DNA of 43,506 bases from Methanosphaera sp. GTDB taxonomy: Archaea; Methanobacteriota; Methanobacteria; Methanobacteriales; Methanobacteriaceae. The DNA is taken from the NCBI GenBank assembly GCA_017431845.1, contig JAFRKG010000028.1, positions 1 through 43,506 on the forward strand, written 5' to 3'. The notes beneath the pieces were generated by a model that searched no databases, was not told the DNA's origin, and was given only the letters and a program-made list of their open reading frames with translations. A program made the translations under genes and the position numbers. Positions 26,801 through 34,361 of this stretch are shown here, one piece after another. How positions within the stretch are numbered: position 1 is the first letter of the stretch; the number at the start of each line of letters is the position of its first letter.

Positions 26801-28116
26801 GATACTCTAATAGTGTAAGGTGAGTTATCATTAATACTACTTAGGGTCATTAGCCTCCAATTGCCCGGAAAAACATTAGTTAACATGCTAAAATCAGGAC
26901 TATTTCTTCCCCACCAGTTATTATTCAAATTATAACTTGAATTATAACAATATATGGACCTTGAATTACCTGAATCTAATATGACATTATTATAAACAGT
27001 TAAACTGTCTCCGAAAGAATACACAGTATTAGCATTCAATAAAGCAAAGTTATCCTCCAATAATGAATTAACAACTCGTATTTTAATATTATTAGCACTA
27101 TAAACTATTCCACCATAATCTGCACGATTGCCCCTGAATATGGATGTATCAACATTTATACTGGAATACCATGAATCAATAACTCCACCATTATACTCCA
27201 CGGAATTATTCAAAAACGAAGAATTATCAATACTTAACACTGAATTGTCACGAACAGAATAAACGCCACCAAAATCTGCATCATTATCATGGAAGGAAGA
27301 ATTCACACAATTTATCTTAGTATCCATTGAAGACAAAACTCCACCATTACATGCATGATTATCCTTAAAACAACTATTCATAATGTTAACAGTACCATTC
27401 CTTGAATAAATTACTCCTCCCTGACGGGAAGCAGAATTGTTGATAAACAATGAATTATTCAAAGTAATAATCTTATTATTATAGATGGCACCACAACGAT
27501 AACTATTGTTAATATTGTAAATGGAACAATGATCTAACGTTAAACTAGTAACATTGTTATAAATAATAGGTTGTGAAGACACAACACTTCCAGTAAACGA
27601 AATATTACTGATTTTAATGTTAAATGCACCCTTAAAATTCAAATATTTACCTGAATAAAAACGTAAAATAACATTACTTCCCTCAGAAGATGTGATGGCA
27701 AAATCTTTAACACCACTTGTTATACTGGAAGTATCAATATTGCTTGTAATATTGTAATAAGTATCCTCATAACTTCCCATTAATACTATAGTGCCCTCAT
27801 TTTCAACATTTCTAAGAGCATTAACTAAAGTTGTAGGATTAGAAGATAAACTACCATCACTTGAGGAATTACCAGTATTATTCACATAAACATATTTCGA
27901 ATTATCATTACTAGTTTTAACACGTGAAGAAGTGTTCTTAATTAAAATCTTATCCTTATTTTCTGTGTTCATCGTAATATGAGCATTATCTGATGAATAT
28001 TCACCCATATTTTCTTTGCTCTCATTTATATTATCCGCGGCTGATACAAATGAAATTGAAAGAAATAACACACATATTAAACAAAAAATCAATATGTTAC
28101 CCGTTTTAAATCTCAT
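20881..28116 (-). CDS. Adhesin-like surface protein 2 with papain-like protease and lectin-like domains
   Basis: The product is 2411 aa. The signal peptide is residues ~1-26. A beta-helix (about 75-420) ends with NNWWGRNSPDF. One Ig-like unit follows, then a C1A papain-like peptidase (about 610-850): oxyanion glutamine and nucleophile in DQKDSGSCWAFSAF (Cys near 640), histidine in NHGIAIVGW (near 780) and asparagine in IIKNSWGTSIGQDGYQYV (near 810). All three catalytic positions are kept. A lectin-like domain of the type that often follows such peptidases comes next (about 850-1010), and then about 13 Ig-like repeats of ~88 residues to the end. The last six repeats follow the same order as in adhesins 3 and 5, and the tail is strongly basic. 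It is probably a secreted, wall-associated protease. ATG 28116 follows AGGGGAT. Confidence 0.88.
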   Translation of the reverse strand: MRFKTGNILIFCLICVLFLSISFVSAADNINESKENMGEYSSDNAHITMNTENKDKILIKNTSSRVKTSNDNSKYVYVNNTGNSSSDGSLSSNPTTLVNALRNVENEGTIVLMGSYEDTYYNITSNIDTSSITSGVKDFAITSSEGSNVILRFYSGKYLNFKGAFNIKISNISFTGSVVSSQPIIYNNVTSLTLDHCSIYNINNSYRCGAIYNNKIITLNNSLFINNSASRQGGVIYSRNGTVNIMNSCFKDNHACNGGVLSSMDTKINCVNSSFHDNDADFGGVYSVRDNSVLSIDNSSFLNNSVEYNGGVIDSWYSSINVDTSIFRGNRADYGGIVYSANNIKIRVVNSLLEDNFALLNANTVYSFGDSLTVYNNVILDSGNSRSIYCYNSSYNLNNNWWGRNSPDFSMLTNVFPGNWRLMTLSSINDNSPYTIRVSLSNLTDSSVTAEKLFNRTVYFNSDKGSFGLNTANITSNVSNTYTGNLSGVSVRIDDEELGLDDKIVPFMHMNDVNVKINDNVTFLIRCNPNIKKIHINVDDKLITSVSPVNGIARYTYKFNSSWTPGTYNVTYSVGDDTIYQNTLKVSLLNLRNNYNTSVTLVSGSNNNYTYENRSIGTKFELTNTLQYQSSVKDQKDSGSCWAFSAFAALESSYKKAYGVEYDFSENNMKNVLKKYSVIGDVSGFPDGGNNLLAPISYLIGGYGPVDENDDPYDDYSIMSPITTGNLKVEDVYFIYRNSSTGKDNKNLKDAILKYGAISSIMYSDTSRVSVYNNDEIYPNHGIAIVGWNDFYNNFIGSDKPKGSGAYIIKNSWGTSIGQDGYQYVSYYDTSLGGVNLNLPEAFSYAFPVLSYENYTNIYQHDTVSTKIETLTPSAWMRNIYTATRNESIAGVGTFIYKDTDYEAYIYVNDRFCYSQKGTFTQEGYRIIKLDKYVPIREGDIFRVDLRLKAHEGDYTSITLQDTSIYKSLSKENQSFTSTDGENWDDVYQNSNHKYSAVCLKVYTKDTPSIASTINQTEDYTISTNVKNLNTPGILTYKIDDEYYTDDNGNIIRVNVDENGLYNISIAKRNIEKYEYNITVMLETPDTVITENITLIKPVTINISAGNVTCFVDEEQRITATVTIEDNIYNKTLNEGSLLLIEKSRIKQAPPVCNGSVTFLLNESAGVYNYILRYRGPPAYSGEDVNVTLTLLKHNPTLEITEIENKKYDENATITGKVYYEDNITHTIKNLRLYIKIDGKSYIVQTDRNGQFTLSHHVNKTGVNQYSIEAYSGDTYNNLRFNDSFITIKQDTTLTISTTNTSEDEIIITGNLMNLLGRNVPNETLKLYANNMFIANITTDENGEYTYAYKTDTIGENTIQVIFDGNTNYNPTSNTTTFTIKRAPTKITINVENTKFGENIRITGRLSDEENNPLADKDITLTLNEEEITIQTGTNGEYTYTRIADRMGTNNITVTYNGNLNYENSSNKSIFTVNKQDTTLTINTTPTIQYDKNITITGTLTDKKGAAIADKTIKININNETITLKTDNTGKIQYTHTADKSGENTVHATFDGNNNYNPSSNTVTFTVNRIQTNITLNTKDTKIMENTTITGTLTDEDNNALPGKVLLIKIGDYTTSTRTNEYGQYNISIKTSHAGINNVTITFEGDDKYLFTEKVGTFTAYKKNTVLSIIHIGTVKYGDTLTITGSLKDEDNNPLTSTNLTINKNNKITPISTDKTGKFTFTSTADTVGTNNITVTYNGNTYYINSTNNLAFTVNRQDTILTINNTPQTRYSEQVTIKGKLFDKNNNPLTNTNITITTNKENTTIQTNNNGEYTYIITADKIGNNNITITYNGNTNYNPSSNTVTFTVNKLDTKITINTKNVKYGETVTTTGKLTDENNKALSNTDITLTLNNNKHNIKTNNNGEYIYTSTADTTGTNSITVTYPGNNLYTSSTTRTTININKQDTLITINSIPATKYTENVTITGTLKDKNGKTLPNQNMDISINDKTVTIKTDENGAYSYKHTTNKVGTNNLTVTFAGNNNYNNANTQTTFTVNKQDTTITLNNIKSTYTSNTTITGKLISKDGTVLANQNIKLNINGKTVTTKTDNNGIFTYKYQTNKVGTNNITTTYNGNSNYQGTTLKKTFTVSKLGLKITINKIITKAYGEKVTIKGTFKDKNGKILGNSKLKLNINGKTVTIKVNTKGIFTYKHTTRKVGVNNLTMSHAGNRNYNKITLKTTFRVIKQSLKITVNRTSKVGYGSKVYVKGLLTDKNGKIIKNTVITININGKIIRSKTNNNGTYNHSLTTSKLGTNNISVSYPGNKNYNKVTKKVTFKVVKQKTRLSIASVKQVSGMKMVKVTGKFVTVDGKAIRNSNVLVTVNKIKKYAKTDKYGVYTVTVNAVKGKNSVLVNFGGNRFYERNSGVKKSVKIV

Positions 28117-28330
28117 TTTAATCCCCTAAGTCTCTGGTTGAATGTTCTATATTAATAATTATTTAATAATATGTGTAAGTTCATATTTAAAGTAGTTGAA
28201 TTTTTAAACAATAAATGTTGTCAAATCAAATTTATTTAATAAAAAAAAGGCTAATAAACATCTATTAAAAAAGAAACATAAAAATGATGGGAGGAAAAAG
28301 GTGGAGAATACATATAATCTATAATCACAT

Positions 28331-31300
28331 TCATACCAAAGTAAACACTTTCTTAGCAAGTGTCAATTTATTATAATACCTGTTACCAGCAAAACCAGCT
28401 ACAAGAGTATTCTTACCAGTTTTGGCAGTGACTGTTAATGTGTAAGCTCCTTTGGTGTTTGTTTTCGCGGTTTTCTTTTTACCATTAATTGTGAGTGTTA
28501 CTTTACTGTTTCTTAATGCTTTACCATCCATGGTTGTTAATTTTCCTGTGATTGTAACTTTTTTGCTTCCTTTTACTTGTTTAGTATTTGTGGTTATTTT
28601 TACTGTTTGTTTGGTTACTTTGAATGTTGCTTTCTTGGTGATTTTGTTGAAGTTTTTGTTTCCATTGTATGTTACGGTTATCGTGTTGCTTCCTAGTTTG
28701 GTGGTTGTTAAGCTGTGGTTGTATATTCCTTTACTGTTGGTTTTGGCCCTTATAGTTTTACCGTTAATGTTTATGGTTATTACTGTGTTTTTTATTATTT
28801 TGCCATGTTTATCGGTTAGTTGTCCTTTGACGTATACTTTGGATCCATAGCCTACCTTGTTTGTCCTGTTGACTGTGATTTTAAGATTTTGTTTGGTTAC
28901 TTTGAATGTTGCTTTCTTGGTGATTTTATTGTAGTTTTTTGTTCCCTGGTGTGATATTGTGATATTATTGGTTCCTACTTTTCGTGTGGTGTGTTTGTAT
29001 GTGAATACTCCATTTTTGTCTGTTTTTATTGTGGCTGTTTTTCCGTTGATGTTAAGTTTTAGTTTGCTGTTTCCTAATATTTTACCGTTTTTATCTTTGA
29101 ATGTTCCCTTGATTATTATATTTTCACCATATGCAACTGTTGTTATTTTGTTGATAGTGATTTTAAGGTCTAGTTTGCTTACAGTGAATGTTTTCTTAAG
29201 TGATACTGCCTGGTATATATTGTTTCCTGCATAAGTTATGGTTATGTTGTTGGCTCCTACCGTTTTTGTCTGGTACTTGTAAGTGAATATACCATTTTTA
29301 TCGGTTTTTACTGTAACTGTTTTGCCGTTGATAGTTAGTTTCATGTTTTGGTTTGCTAATATTTTACCGTCCTTGGTTGTGAGTTTTCCTGTGATTGTTG
29401 TGTTACTAGTGTATGAGGATTTTATATTGTTTAATGTTATGGTAGTGTATTGTTTGTTTACTGTGAATGTTGCCCCTGTATTGGCACTGTTGTAGTTATT
29501 ATTGCCAGTAAATGTTACAGTTACATTATTGGTTCCTGCAGTATCTGTTGTCTGTTTGTATGAGTATGCTCCATTCTTGTCTGTTTTTAGTGTAACTGTT
29601 TTACCGTTAATTAATAGTTTGATGTTTTGGTTAGCTAACGGTATACCATCTTTGCTTGTTAGTTTTCCCGTGAAGGTTACACTTTCAGAGTATTTTGTTG
29701 CTGGTATACTGTTTATTGTTATTGTAGTGTCTTGTTTGTTAATATTTACTGTGCTTTTTAGTGTGATGCTCTTGTATATGTTGTTTCCATTGTATGTTAC
29801 AGTTACACTGTTACTTCCCACATTATCGGCTATGATTGAATATGTGTATTCTCCATTCTTGTCTGTTCTTATATCATGTTTTTTGTTGTTTAATGTTAGT
29901 GTAATGTCAGTGTTGATTATTGCTTTGTTGTTTTCATCGGTTAGTTTTCCAGTTATTGTGATTGTTTCCCCATATTTAACATTGTTAGTATGGATTGTGA
30001 TTTTTGTATCTAATCTGTTTACTGTATATGTAGTTTGGACATGTGCACTGTTGTAGTTAGTATTTCCAGTATATGTTACAGTTATATTGTTACTTCCCGT
30101 GGTATATGATGTAATTGTGTATGTGTATGTTCCCTGGTTATTGGTGGTTATTATTGTTTCTTCATTGTTTATGCTTAGTTTTATATTGGCGTTTGGTATG
30201 TTGTTTCCTAGTTTGTCTTTGAGTGTTCCTGTGATTGTTACACTTTGCGTGCATTTTGTTGCTGGTATATTATTTATTATTATTGTGGTGTCTTGTTTGT
30301 TTATTGTGATGGTGTTGGTTGTGCTTGTTGGGTTGTAGTTATTGTTTCCATTGTATGTTATTGTTGCCTTGTTTTGTCCTACCTTGTTTATGTTGGTATT
30401 GAGTGTGTATTCTCCGTTGTTGTTTGTTGTTACCTTGTTTTGTACTCCGTTGATTGTGATTGTGATGTCTGCATCGTTTATTGCTTTGTTGTTTTCGTCG
30501 GTTAGTTTTCCTGTTATGCTTGTTTTTTCACCATACTTTGCAATGGTGCTGTTACATTCTAGGAGGGTGTCATATCGTGTCACTAGGATACTGCTTGTTT
30601 TATTACTATTTTTAAAGTGTATTGTTCCTGAGTATGTTGCAGTGATATTATGTGTGGTGGACATGTTATAAGTCATAGCTGTTGTTGCTTGATTATTTTT
30701 AATATTACTTGTTGATATTATGTTTCCCTCTTCATCGGTGAATGTTATACTTCCAGTATTTATGTTATTTCTGGAATTTATGGTTGCAGTAATAAGGGTT
30801 TTTTCTCCTATTTTGGCAGTTGTCGGAGTAATGGTAATGTTCGTGGTTTCTTTTTGTACTCCTAGTTTTCTGGCTGTACCTGTTATTTCTATGTTTGAAT
30901 CGTTAGTTGTTGCACTTACCTTTATGCTTTGTTCTCTTCCACCAAGAATGTCACGTATATAATCAGGGGTTATCCTTGTTTCAATTGTCGCAGTATTATT
31001 TACTGCTTCTACGGTGAATGTTTTTTGTCCTGGTAGGTTGAATGTTATGTTTGTTCGATGATTTCTTTCTTTGTTTAATGTGTATGATACTTTTAATGTT
31101 ATTGTTTCCCCTATTTCTGGATTGTTTTTTGTTTCAATATTTAGTTGTCCCTGTATTTTCTCAGATTTTATTGTGTGTACTTTTTGACTTCCCATTAGTG
31201 TGTTGTTGTTTGGATAGTACCATACTCTCACATGGTGTTCTCCTAGTTCTCTGTTGTTATAGGTGAATGTTGTTGTTTCATCTGAAATAGTTATGTTTTT

Positions 31301-32689
31301 GTATAGTTTTCCATCAGAATATATTTCCAGACATCCCTCTCTTATTTTCTGGTTGTTCTTAAGGTTGGTTACTGTTACAGTGAATGTGTTTGTTTCATCA
31401 TAAACGTAACTGGAGGGTGCTGTTATATTTACAAGTGTAGGGGTAAGGGTGCTTTCCTCCTCTATTGTGTAGGGGTTAGAGTTTTCATCTTTTAGGGTGT
31501 TGTTTTCCTGTATTGTAGTGTTCAGCACATCTAATTTTACAGTTCCATAGAATGTATTGTTTACTATTGTGCATGGATCAAATTCTACTCCTATTTTTCC
31601 TGGTCCGAAGGAGTTGTTTCTTATGATTAATTTTCTTGAGGTTCCATCAGCATGATATATGTGATCATGATATTGGGACATTACAAGGTAACTGTTACTG
31701 TTTTCAATATAATTGTTTTCAACAGTCATATTATCTCCGATGAGACATACACTGTAACAGGTTTGTAGGTTAGGTGTAAGATTTCTTCCAATTATCCTGT
31801 TTCCTCGTATGGTAATGTTGCTGTTACCGTATTCGTCAGTTAATTCTACATTGTATGTGGTTGCATATACTAGGTTTCCAATAAAGTTGCTACCGGTTAC
31901 TGTACAATTTTCCAGCAGACAATTTTTTGATGCTGCGAAGACAACTGTACTTACCCATGTATTGTCTTCTGTGGTGTTAAAGTATGAGTTTTTTATTGTC
32001 ACGTTTTCACTGTTACGTATGCTTGGTGATCCTAAGCCCCACCCATAATCGCTACTGCAGTATACTGTCAGGTTATCGAAGGTTACATTACATGCTCTTT
32101 GAGTTACTATCATAGTGTTTTCAAAGTAGATTCCTGTAACGTTTGTTCCGGATCCTTCTTTTGTTATTAGGAAGGAATGGTTTGGTGTTCCATATGTTTG
32201 TTCAAGATTTTGTGTTGAATAGAAACAAATGAATGCATCATTCTTGCTGGATATTATATTTACTGGCTTATTTATAGTGAATGCGTATTGTTCACCATCA
32301 AATTTTCCTGTGAAGTCTAAAGTTGTTCCACAGGCTATATTGTTAGCTAGTAAACCATCAGTTATGTATTCTGAAAATGTTTCTGGTGTTATAATGATTG
32401 TATTGGTCCTATTTTCTTGGTTATTATTTGTATATTGTGTATTGTTGGAAGAATTTTCTTCATATGATTTAAGGTTATATGATTTTGGTGTTTTTTTATT
32501 GATGTTTGTATTTTCTGCAATCACACTTTTTTCGTTTTTAATTGTCTGTGCCATGTTAGTTGTTAATGAATCATGGGTTAATGTAAGTGTTTGGTTGTTG
32601 TCATCGTCTATGTTTGTTGCTACGGATACAGACATCAATGCTATTGTCATTAAAAGAAAAATAATTATTTGTGTTTTTTTCAGAATCAT
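28331..32689 (-). CDS. Adhesin-like surface protein 3: beta-helix head and Ig-like repeats
   Basis: The product is 1452 aa. The signal peptide (FLLMTIALMSVSVA) ends near residue 26. A low-complexity Asn/Thr linker leads to a beta-helix (about 105-400) beginning TPETFSEYITDGLL. Then come eleven Ig-like units, three divergent and eight typical (SITGKL-x-DENNKA pattern), in exactly the order found in adhesin 5. The head and repeats are paralogous to the second half of adhesin 5, so one arose by duplication of the other. The C-terminal ~350 residues are rich in lysine and nearly identical to those of adhesin 5. There is no LPXTG-like or transmembrane anchor. ATG 32689 follows GAGGT at good spacing. 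Its role as adhesin or wall-bound surface protein is inferred. Confidence 0.88.
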   Translation of the reverse strand: MILKKTQIIIFLLMTIALMSVSVATNIDDDNNQTLTLTHDSLTTNMAQTIKNEKSVIAENTNINKKTPKSYNLKSYEENSSNNTQYTNNNQENRTNTIIITPETFSEYITDGLLANNIACGTTLDFTGKFDGEQYAFTINKPVNIISSKNDAFICFYSTQNLEQTYGTPNHSFLITKEGSGTNVTGIYFENTMIVTQRACNVTFDNLTVYCSSDYGWGLGSPSIRNSENVTIKNSYFNTTEDNTWVSTVVFAASKNCLLENCTVTGSNFIGNLVYATTYNVELTDEYGNSNITIRGNRIIGRNLTPNLQTCYSVCLIGDNMTVENNYIENSNSYLVMSQYHDHIYHADGTSRKLIIRNNSFGPGKIGVEFDPCTIVNNTFYGTVKLDVLNTTIQENNTLKDENSNPYTIEEESTLTPTLVNITAPSSYVYDETNTFTVTVTNLKNNQKIREGCLEIYSDGKLYKNITISDETTTFTYNNRELGEHHVRVWYYPNNNTLMGSQKVHTIKSEKIQGQLNIETKNNPEIGETITLKVSYTLNKERNHRTNITFNLPGQKTFTVEAVNNTATIETRITPDYIRDILGGREQSIKVSATTNDSNIEITGTARKLGVQKETTNITITPTTAKIGEKTLITATINSRNNINTGSITFTDEEGNIISTSNIKNNQATTAMTYNMSTTHNITATYSGTIHFKNSNKTSSILVTRYDTLLECNSTIAKYGEKTSITGKLTDENNKAINDADITITINGVQNKVTTNNNGEYTLNTNINKVGQNKATITYNGNNNYNPTSTTNTITINKQDTTIIINNIPATKCTQSVTITGTLKDKLGNNIPNANIKLSINNEETIITTNNQGTYTYTITSYTTGSNNITVTYTGNTNYNSAHVQTTYTVNRLDTKITIHTNNVKYGETITITGKLTDENNKAIINTDITLTLNNKKHDIRTDKNGEYTYSIIADNVGSNSVTVTYNGNNIYKSITLKSTVNINKQDTTITINSIPATKYSESVTFTGKLTSKDGIPLANQNIKLLINGKTVTLKTDKNGAYSYKQTTDTAGTNNVTVTFTGNNNYNSANTGATFTVNKQYTTITLNNIKSSYTSNTTITGKLTTKDGKILANQNMKLTINGKTVTVKTDKNGIFTYKYQTKTVGANNITITYAGNNIYQAVSLKKTFTVSKLDLKITINKITTVAYGENIIIKGTFKDKNGKILGNSKLKLNINGKTATIKTDKNGVFTYKHTTRKVGTNNITISHQGTKNYNKITKKATFKVTKQNLKITVNRTNKVGYGSKVYVKGQLTDKHGKIIKNTVITININGKTIRAKTNSKGIYNHSLTTTKLGSNTITVTYNGNKNFNKITKKATFKVTKQTVKITTNTKQVKGSKKVTITGKLTTMDGKALRNSKVTLTINGKKKTAKTNTKGAYTLTVTAKTGKNTLVAGFAGNRYYNKLTLAKKVFTLV

Positions 32690-32801
32690 TAATATAACCT
32701 CTTCGATAATTTTCTTTAATAAATTATAATATTTGCAGTTACATTTTTTCTAAACTAATTAATATTAATTTATTTTCGTTATGCTTTTAATTATTTGTCA
32801 T

Positions 32802-32945
32802 ATAAAAATAGTAAAAAAAAATTAAATATATGTGGAGTAAAAAGTTGGGGGGTTTATTTACTCCAATTGGTGATTAAAAAGGGTAAAATTTTTAAGCTAT
32901 GGTGAATGTTTTAGATTTGGAGGTGTATTTATTATATAAATATTT
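32802..32945 (-). pseudogene. Remnant of an adhesin gene 3' end plus terminator (direct repeat, copy 1)
   Basis: On the minus strand this sequence still encodes YNKYTSKSKTFTIA and a TAA stop (32893-32895), identical to the last 14 residues of adhesin 4. It is followed by the same hairpin (arms GGAGTAAA and TTTACTCC, 32834-32864) and T-tract. The match to 34231-34361 is over 85% by eye across ~130 bases and fades beyond 32945. Only the gene's last few dozen bases remain. Together with the intact copy it brackets the toxin-antitoxin pair. Confidence 0.8.
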
Positions 32946-32981
32946 CAAAGTTTCAATCATTAATTCAATTATTAATCTAAT

Positions 32982-32990
32982 GGGGGGGGG
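32982..32990. repeat. Run of nine G
   Basis: An uninterrupted G9 tract in a region of very low G+C. Such homopolymers can vary in length by slippage. It lies about 290 bases upstream of adhesin 3 and downstream of the toxin gene, outside any recognised frame. No regulatory role is shown. Confidence 0.7.
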
Positions 32991-33027
32991 ACTGTTACTT
33001 TTTTTGAGACTTTTTTTTTAGTATGTT

Positions 33028-33144
33028 TTAAAAACTGATTTTATACTTTTTGTTGAAGTTTCTTCTATCCTCAACATGTGATTTAGAGATATTTATTTTA
33101 GGATAAAAAGAGTAGTTATATCTGAAGTTGTCACACATTATCAT
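33028..33144 (-). CDS. Possible short ORF or gene fragment, 38 codons
   Basis: A 38-aa frame (MIMCDNFRYNYSFYPKIN, then SKSHVEDRRNF near the middle) has a basic, aromatic-rich composition, unlike random AT-rich translation. It has no clear ribosome-binding site. It may be the tail of a lost gene such as a transposase or of a toxin-module gene; I do not recognise it. It could equally be chance. Confidence 0.25.
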   Translation of the reverse strand: MIMCDNFRYNYSFYPKINISKSHVEDRRNFNKKYKISF

Positions 33145-33401
33145 AGGAGAAAGAAAAAAGAACAAAAGATTAAAAAACAGAAAAATATTAATTTACTTTA
33201 CAAAAATAAGCAAACAATATTATATGAATCTTAAAAAATATTATCAAATAAAATTCTTTGAATTCAACTAAATCAAGTATATTATAAATAAGATATGGTA
33301 TTCTATTTTAATGTATTAATCTATTTTGGTAAAATTTTCATATTTTAGCTTACTGCCTTCCAGATAATGAAAAATTAAAATTATCAACTAAAAGAAAAAT
33401 T

Positions 33402-33974
33402 TTAATTAATGTATTCACTTATTCCAGTAAGTTTTTCAACATCCTCTAAACTCCAATACTTATTTTCCCAACGATAATAAACATCTTTTCGTTTCTTAAA
33501 AATTCTAAAAGGAACATTAGTATTATCATAGATATGAATAATATCACATATTTCAATCAAATCCGGAATTAGTTTAAGTGCTTTTTTATATCTTGACCTG
33601 ATTTTTTCTTCAGGAACAGTATGCCCACCCATGGATTCTCTTATATCAATACGTATTTTATTGATTTCTGGATTTGATGTTAAAACATAAATACACCTTA
33701 TAAAATAACCTTTTTCTTTAGCTTTTTTGAGTAACTTAAGATTTCGATCTGTGGAAAGTACGGTTTCAAATGTAAACTCTTTATAATTTTCAATCATGAA
33801 TTCTCTAAGTTCTTCTGCTTTCAAAGCTGCTTCTAAATCACTACAGTAATTATATTTTTTTATATCATCTGCATTTATATAAACTCCAACTGTTTTAGCC
33901 ATATGAGTTATAGTAGTTTTTCCACTACCATTTGGACCAGCAAAAACAATGATTTCTGGAAGTCTATTCTTCAT
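33402..33974 (-). CDS. Zeta-type toxin (P-loop kinase, COG4185-like)
   Basis: The product is 190 aa from ATG 33974; longer starts at 34007 or 33995 exist but would overlap the upstream gene more deeply. Walker A AGPNGSGKTT lies at residues 12-21. INADDIKKY carries the aspartate expected to activate the sugar hydroxyl. FTFETVLST carries the family glutamate. The GGHTVPEEKIRSRYKKAL block with its arginines is diagnostic of the family. Zeta/PezT toxins phosphorylate UDP-N-acetylglucosamine and starve wall synthesis. Methanobacteriales build pseudomurein from UDP-GlcNAc, so the target makes sense here, though this is inference. The start overlaps the preceding gene by 11 bases, so translation is coupled. 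The pair is flanked by direct repeats of an adhesin 3' end. Confidence 0.85.
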   Translation of the reverse strand: MKNRLPEIIVFAGPNGSGKTTITHMAKTVGVYINADDIKKYNYCSDLEAALKAEELREFMIENYKEFTFETVLSTDRNLKLLKKAKEKGYFIRCIYVLTSNPEINKIRIDIRESMGGHTVPEEKIRSRYKKALKLIPDLIEICDIIHIYDNTNVPFRIFKKRKDVYYRWENKYWSLEDVEKLTGISEYIN

Positions 33975-34161
33975 TTGGATATACTCTCCTTCCATTAGGG
34001 TACTCAATGTATGGCTTATTCAATTCATCATCATAACCTGCAATAGGAAGTCCTTTAATCTTACATATTTCCTGATCAATTCTAATAGATTCTTTAAAAC
34101 GTTCAGTAAGCTCTTCATCAGAGATACCACAAGTTGAATCTAACTCATTACCTTCAGTCAA
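33964..34161 (-). CDS. Antitoxin partner of the zeta-type toxin
   Basis: The product is 65 aa if started at TTG 34161, which sits eight bases after GGAGG; a TTG at 34167 is only two bases from that site and is less likely. The sequence has a helical N-terminus (ISDEELTERFKESIRIDQEI) and a short C-terminal KGLPIAGYDDELNKPYIEY segment ending in GRRVYPNEE. This resembles the small proteins paired with zeta-like kinases in bacteria, which end in a 'GxPIxxWxxGKVxxxPPEE'-like stretch. It overlaps the toxin start by 11 bases. It probably binds and blocks the toxin; the identification rests on context plus this weak C-terminal pattern. Confidence 0.75.
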   Translation of the reverse strand: MTEGNELDSTCGISDEELTERFKESIRIDQEICKIKGLPIAGYDDELNKPYIEYPNGRRVYPNEE

Positions 34162-34230
34162 AATCAATACCTCCTACTATTTGTGTATAATCTATTAATT
34201 TTATTAATAATAAATCTTTCAGATACCCTG

Positions 34231-34361
34231 ATAAAATAGTAAAAAAATTAAATATGTGTGGAGTAAAAAGGTTGGGGGTTTATTTACTCCAATTGGTGAT
34301 TAAAAGGGTAAAGTTTTTAAGCTATGGTGAATGTTTTTGATTTGGATGTGTATTTATTGTA
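34231..34361 (-). repeat. Direct repeat, copy 2 (intact adhesin 4 3' end plus terminator)
   Basis: This is the parent of the decayed copy at 32802-32945 in the same orientation. It covers the last ~15 codons of adhesin 4, its stop codon, the hairpin and the following T-tract. The 1.3 kb between the copies holds the zeta toxin-antitoxin pair. Confidence 0.8.
34260..34290 (-). terminator. Terminator hairpin of adhesin 4
   Basis: The arms GGAGTAAA (34260-34267) and TTTACTCC (34283-34290) form a perfect 8-bp stem around a 15-base loop. On the minus strand this is followed by ACACATATTTAA and a run of seven T, a strong termination signal. Confidence 0.65.

Larger units (their letters stand above)
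32690..33401. other. Long gap with an adhesin 3'-end remnant and a G-tract
   Basis: This 712-base region holds the promoter of adhesin 3, a decayed copy of the adhesin 4 3' end with its terminator (32802-32945), a run of nine G (32982-32990) and a possible 38-codon frame (33028-33144, minus). From about 33150 to 33400 nothing was recognised beyond AT-rich sequence. Confidence 0.6.
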
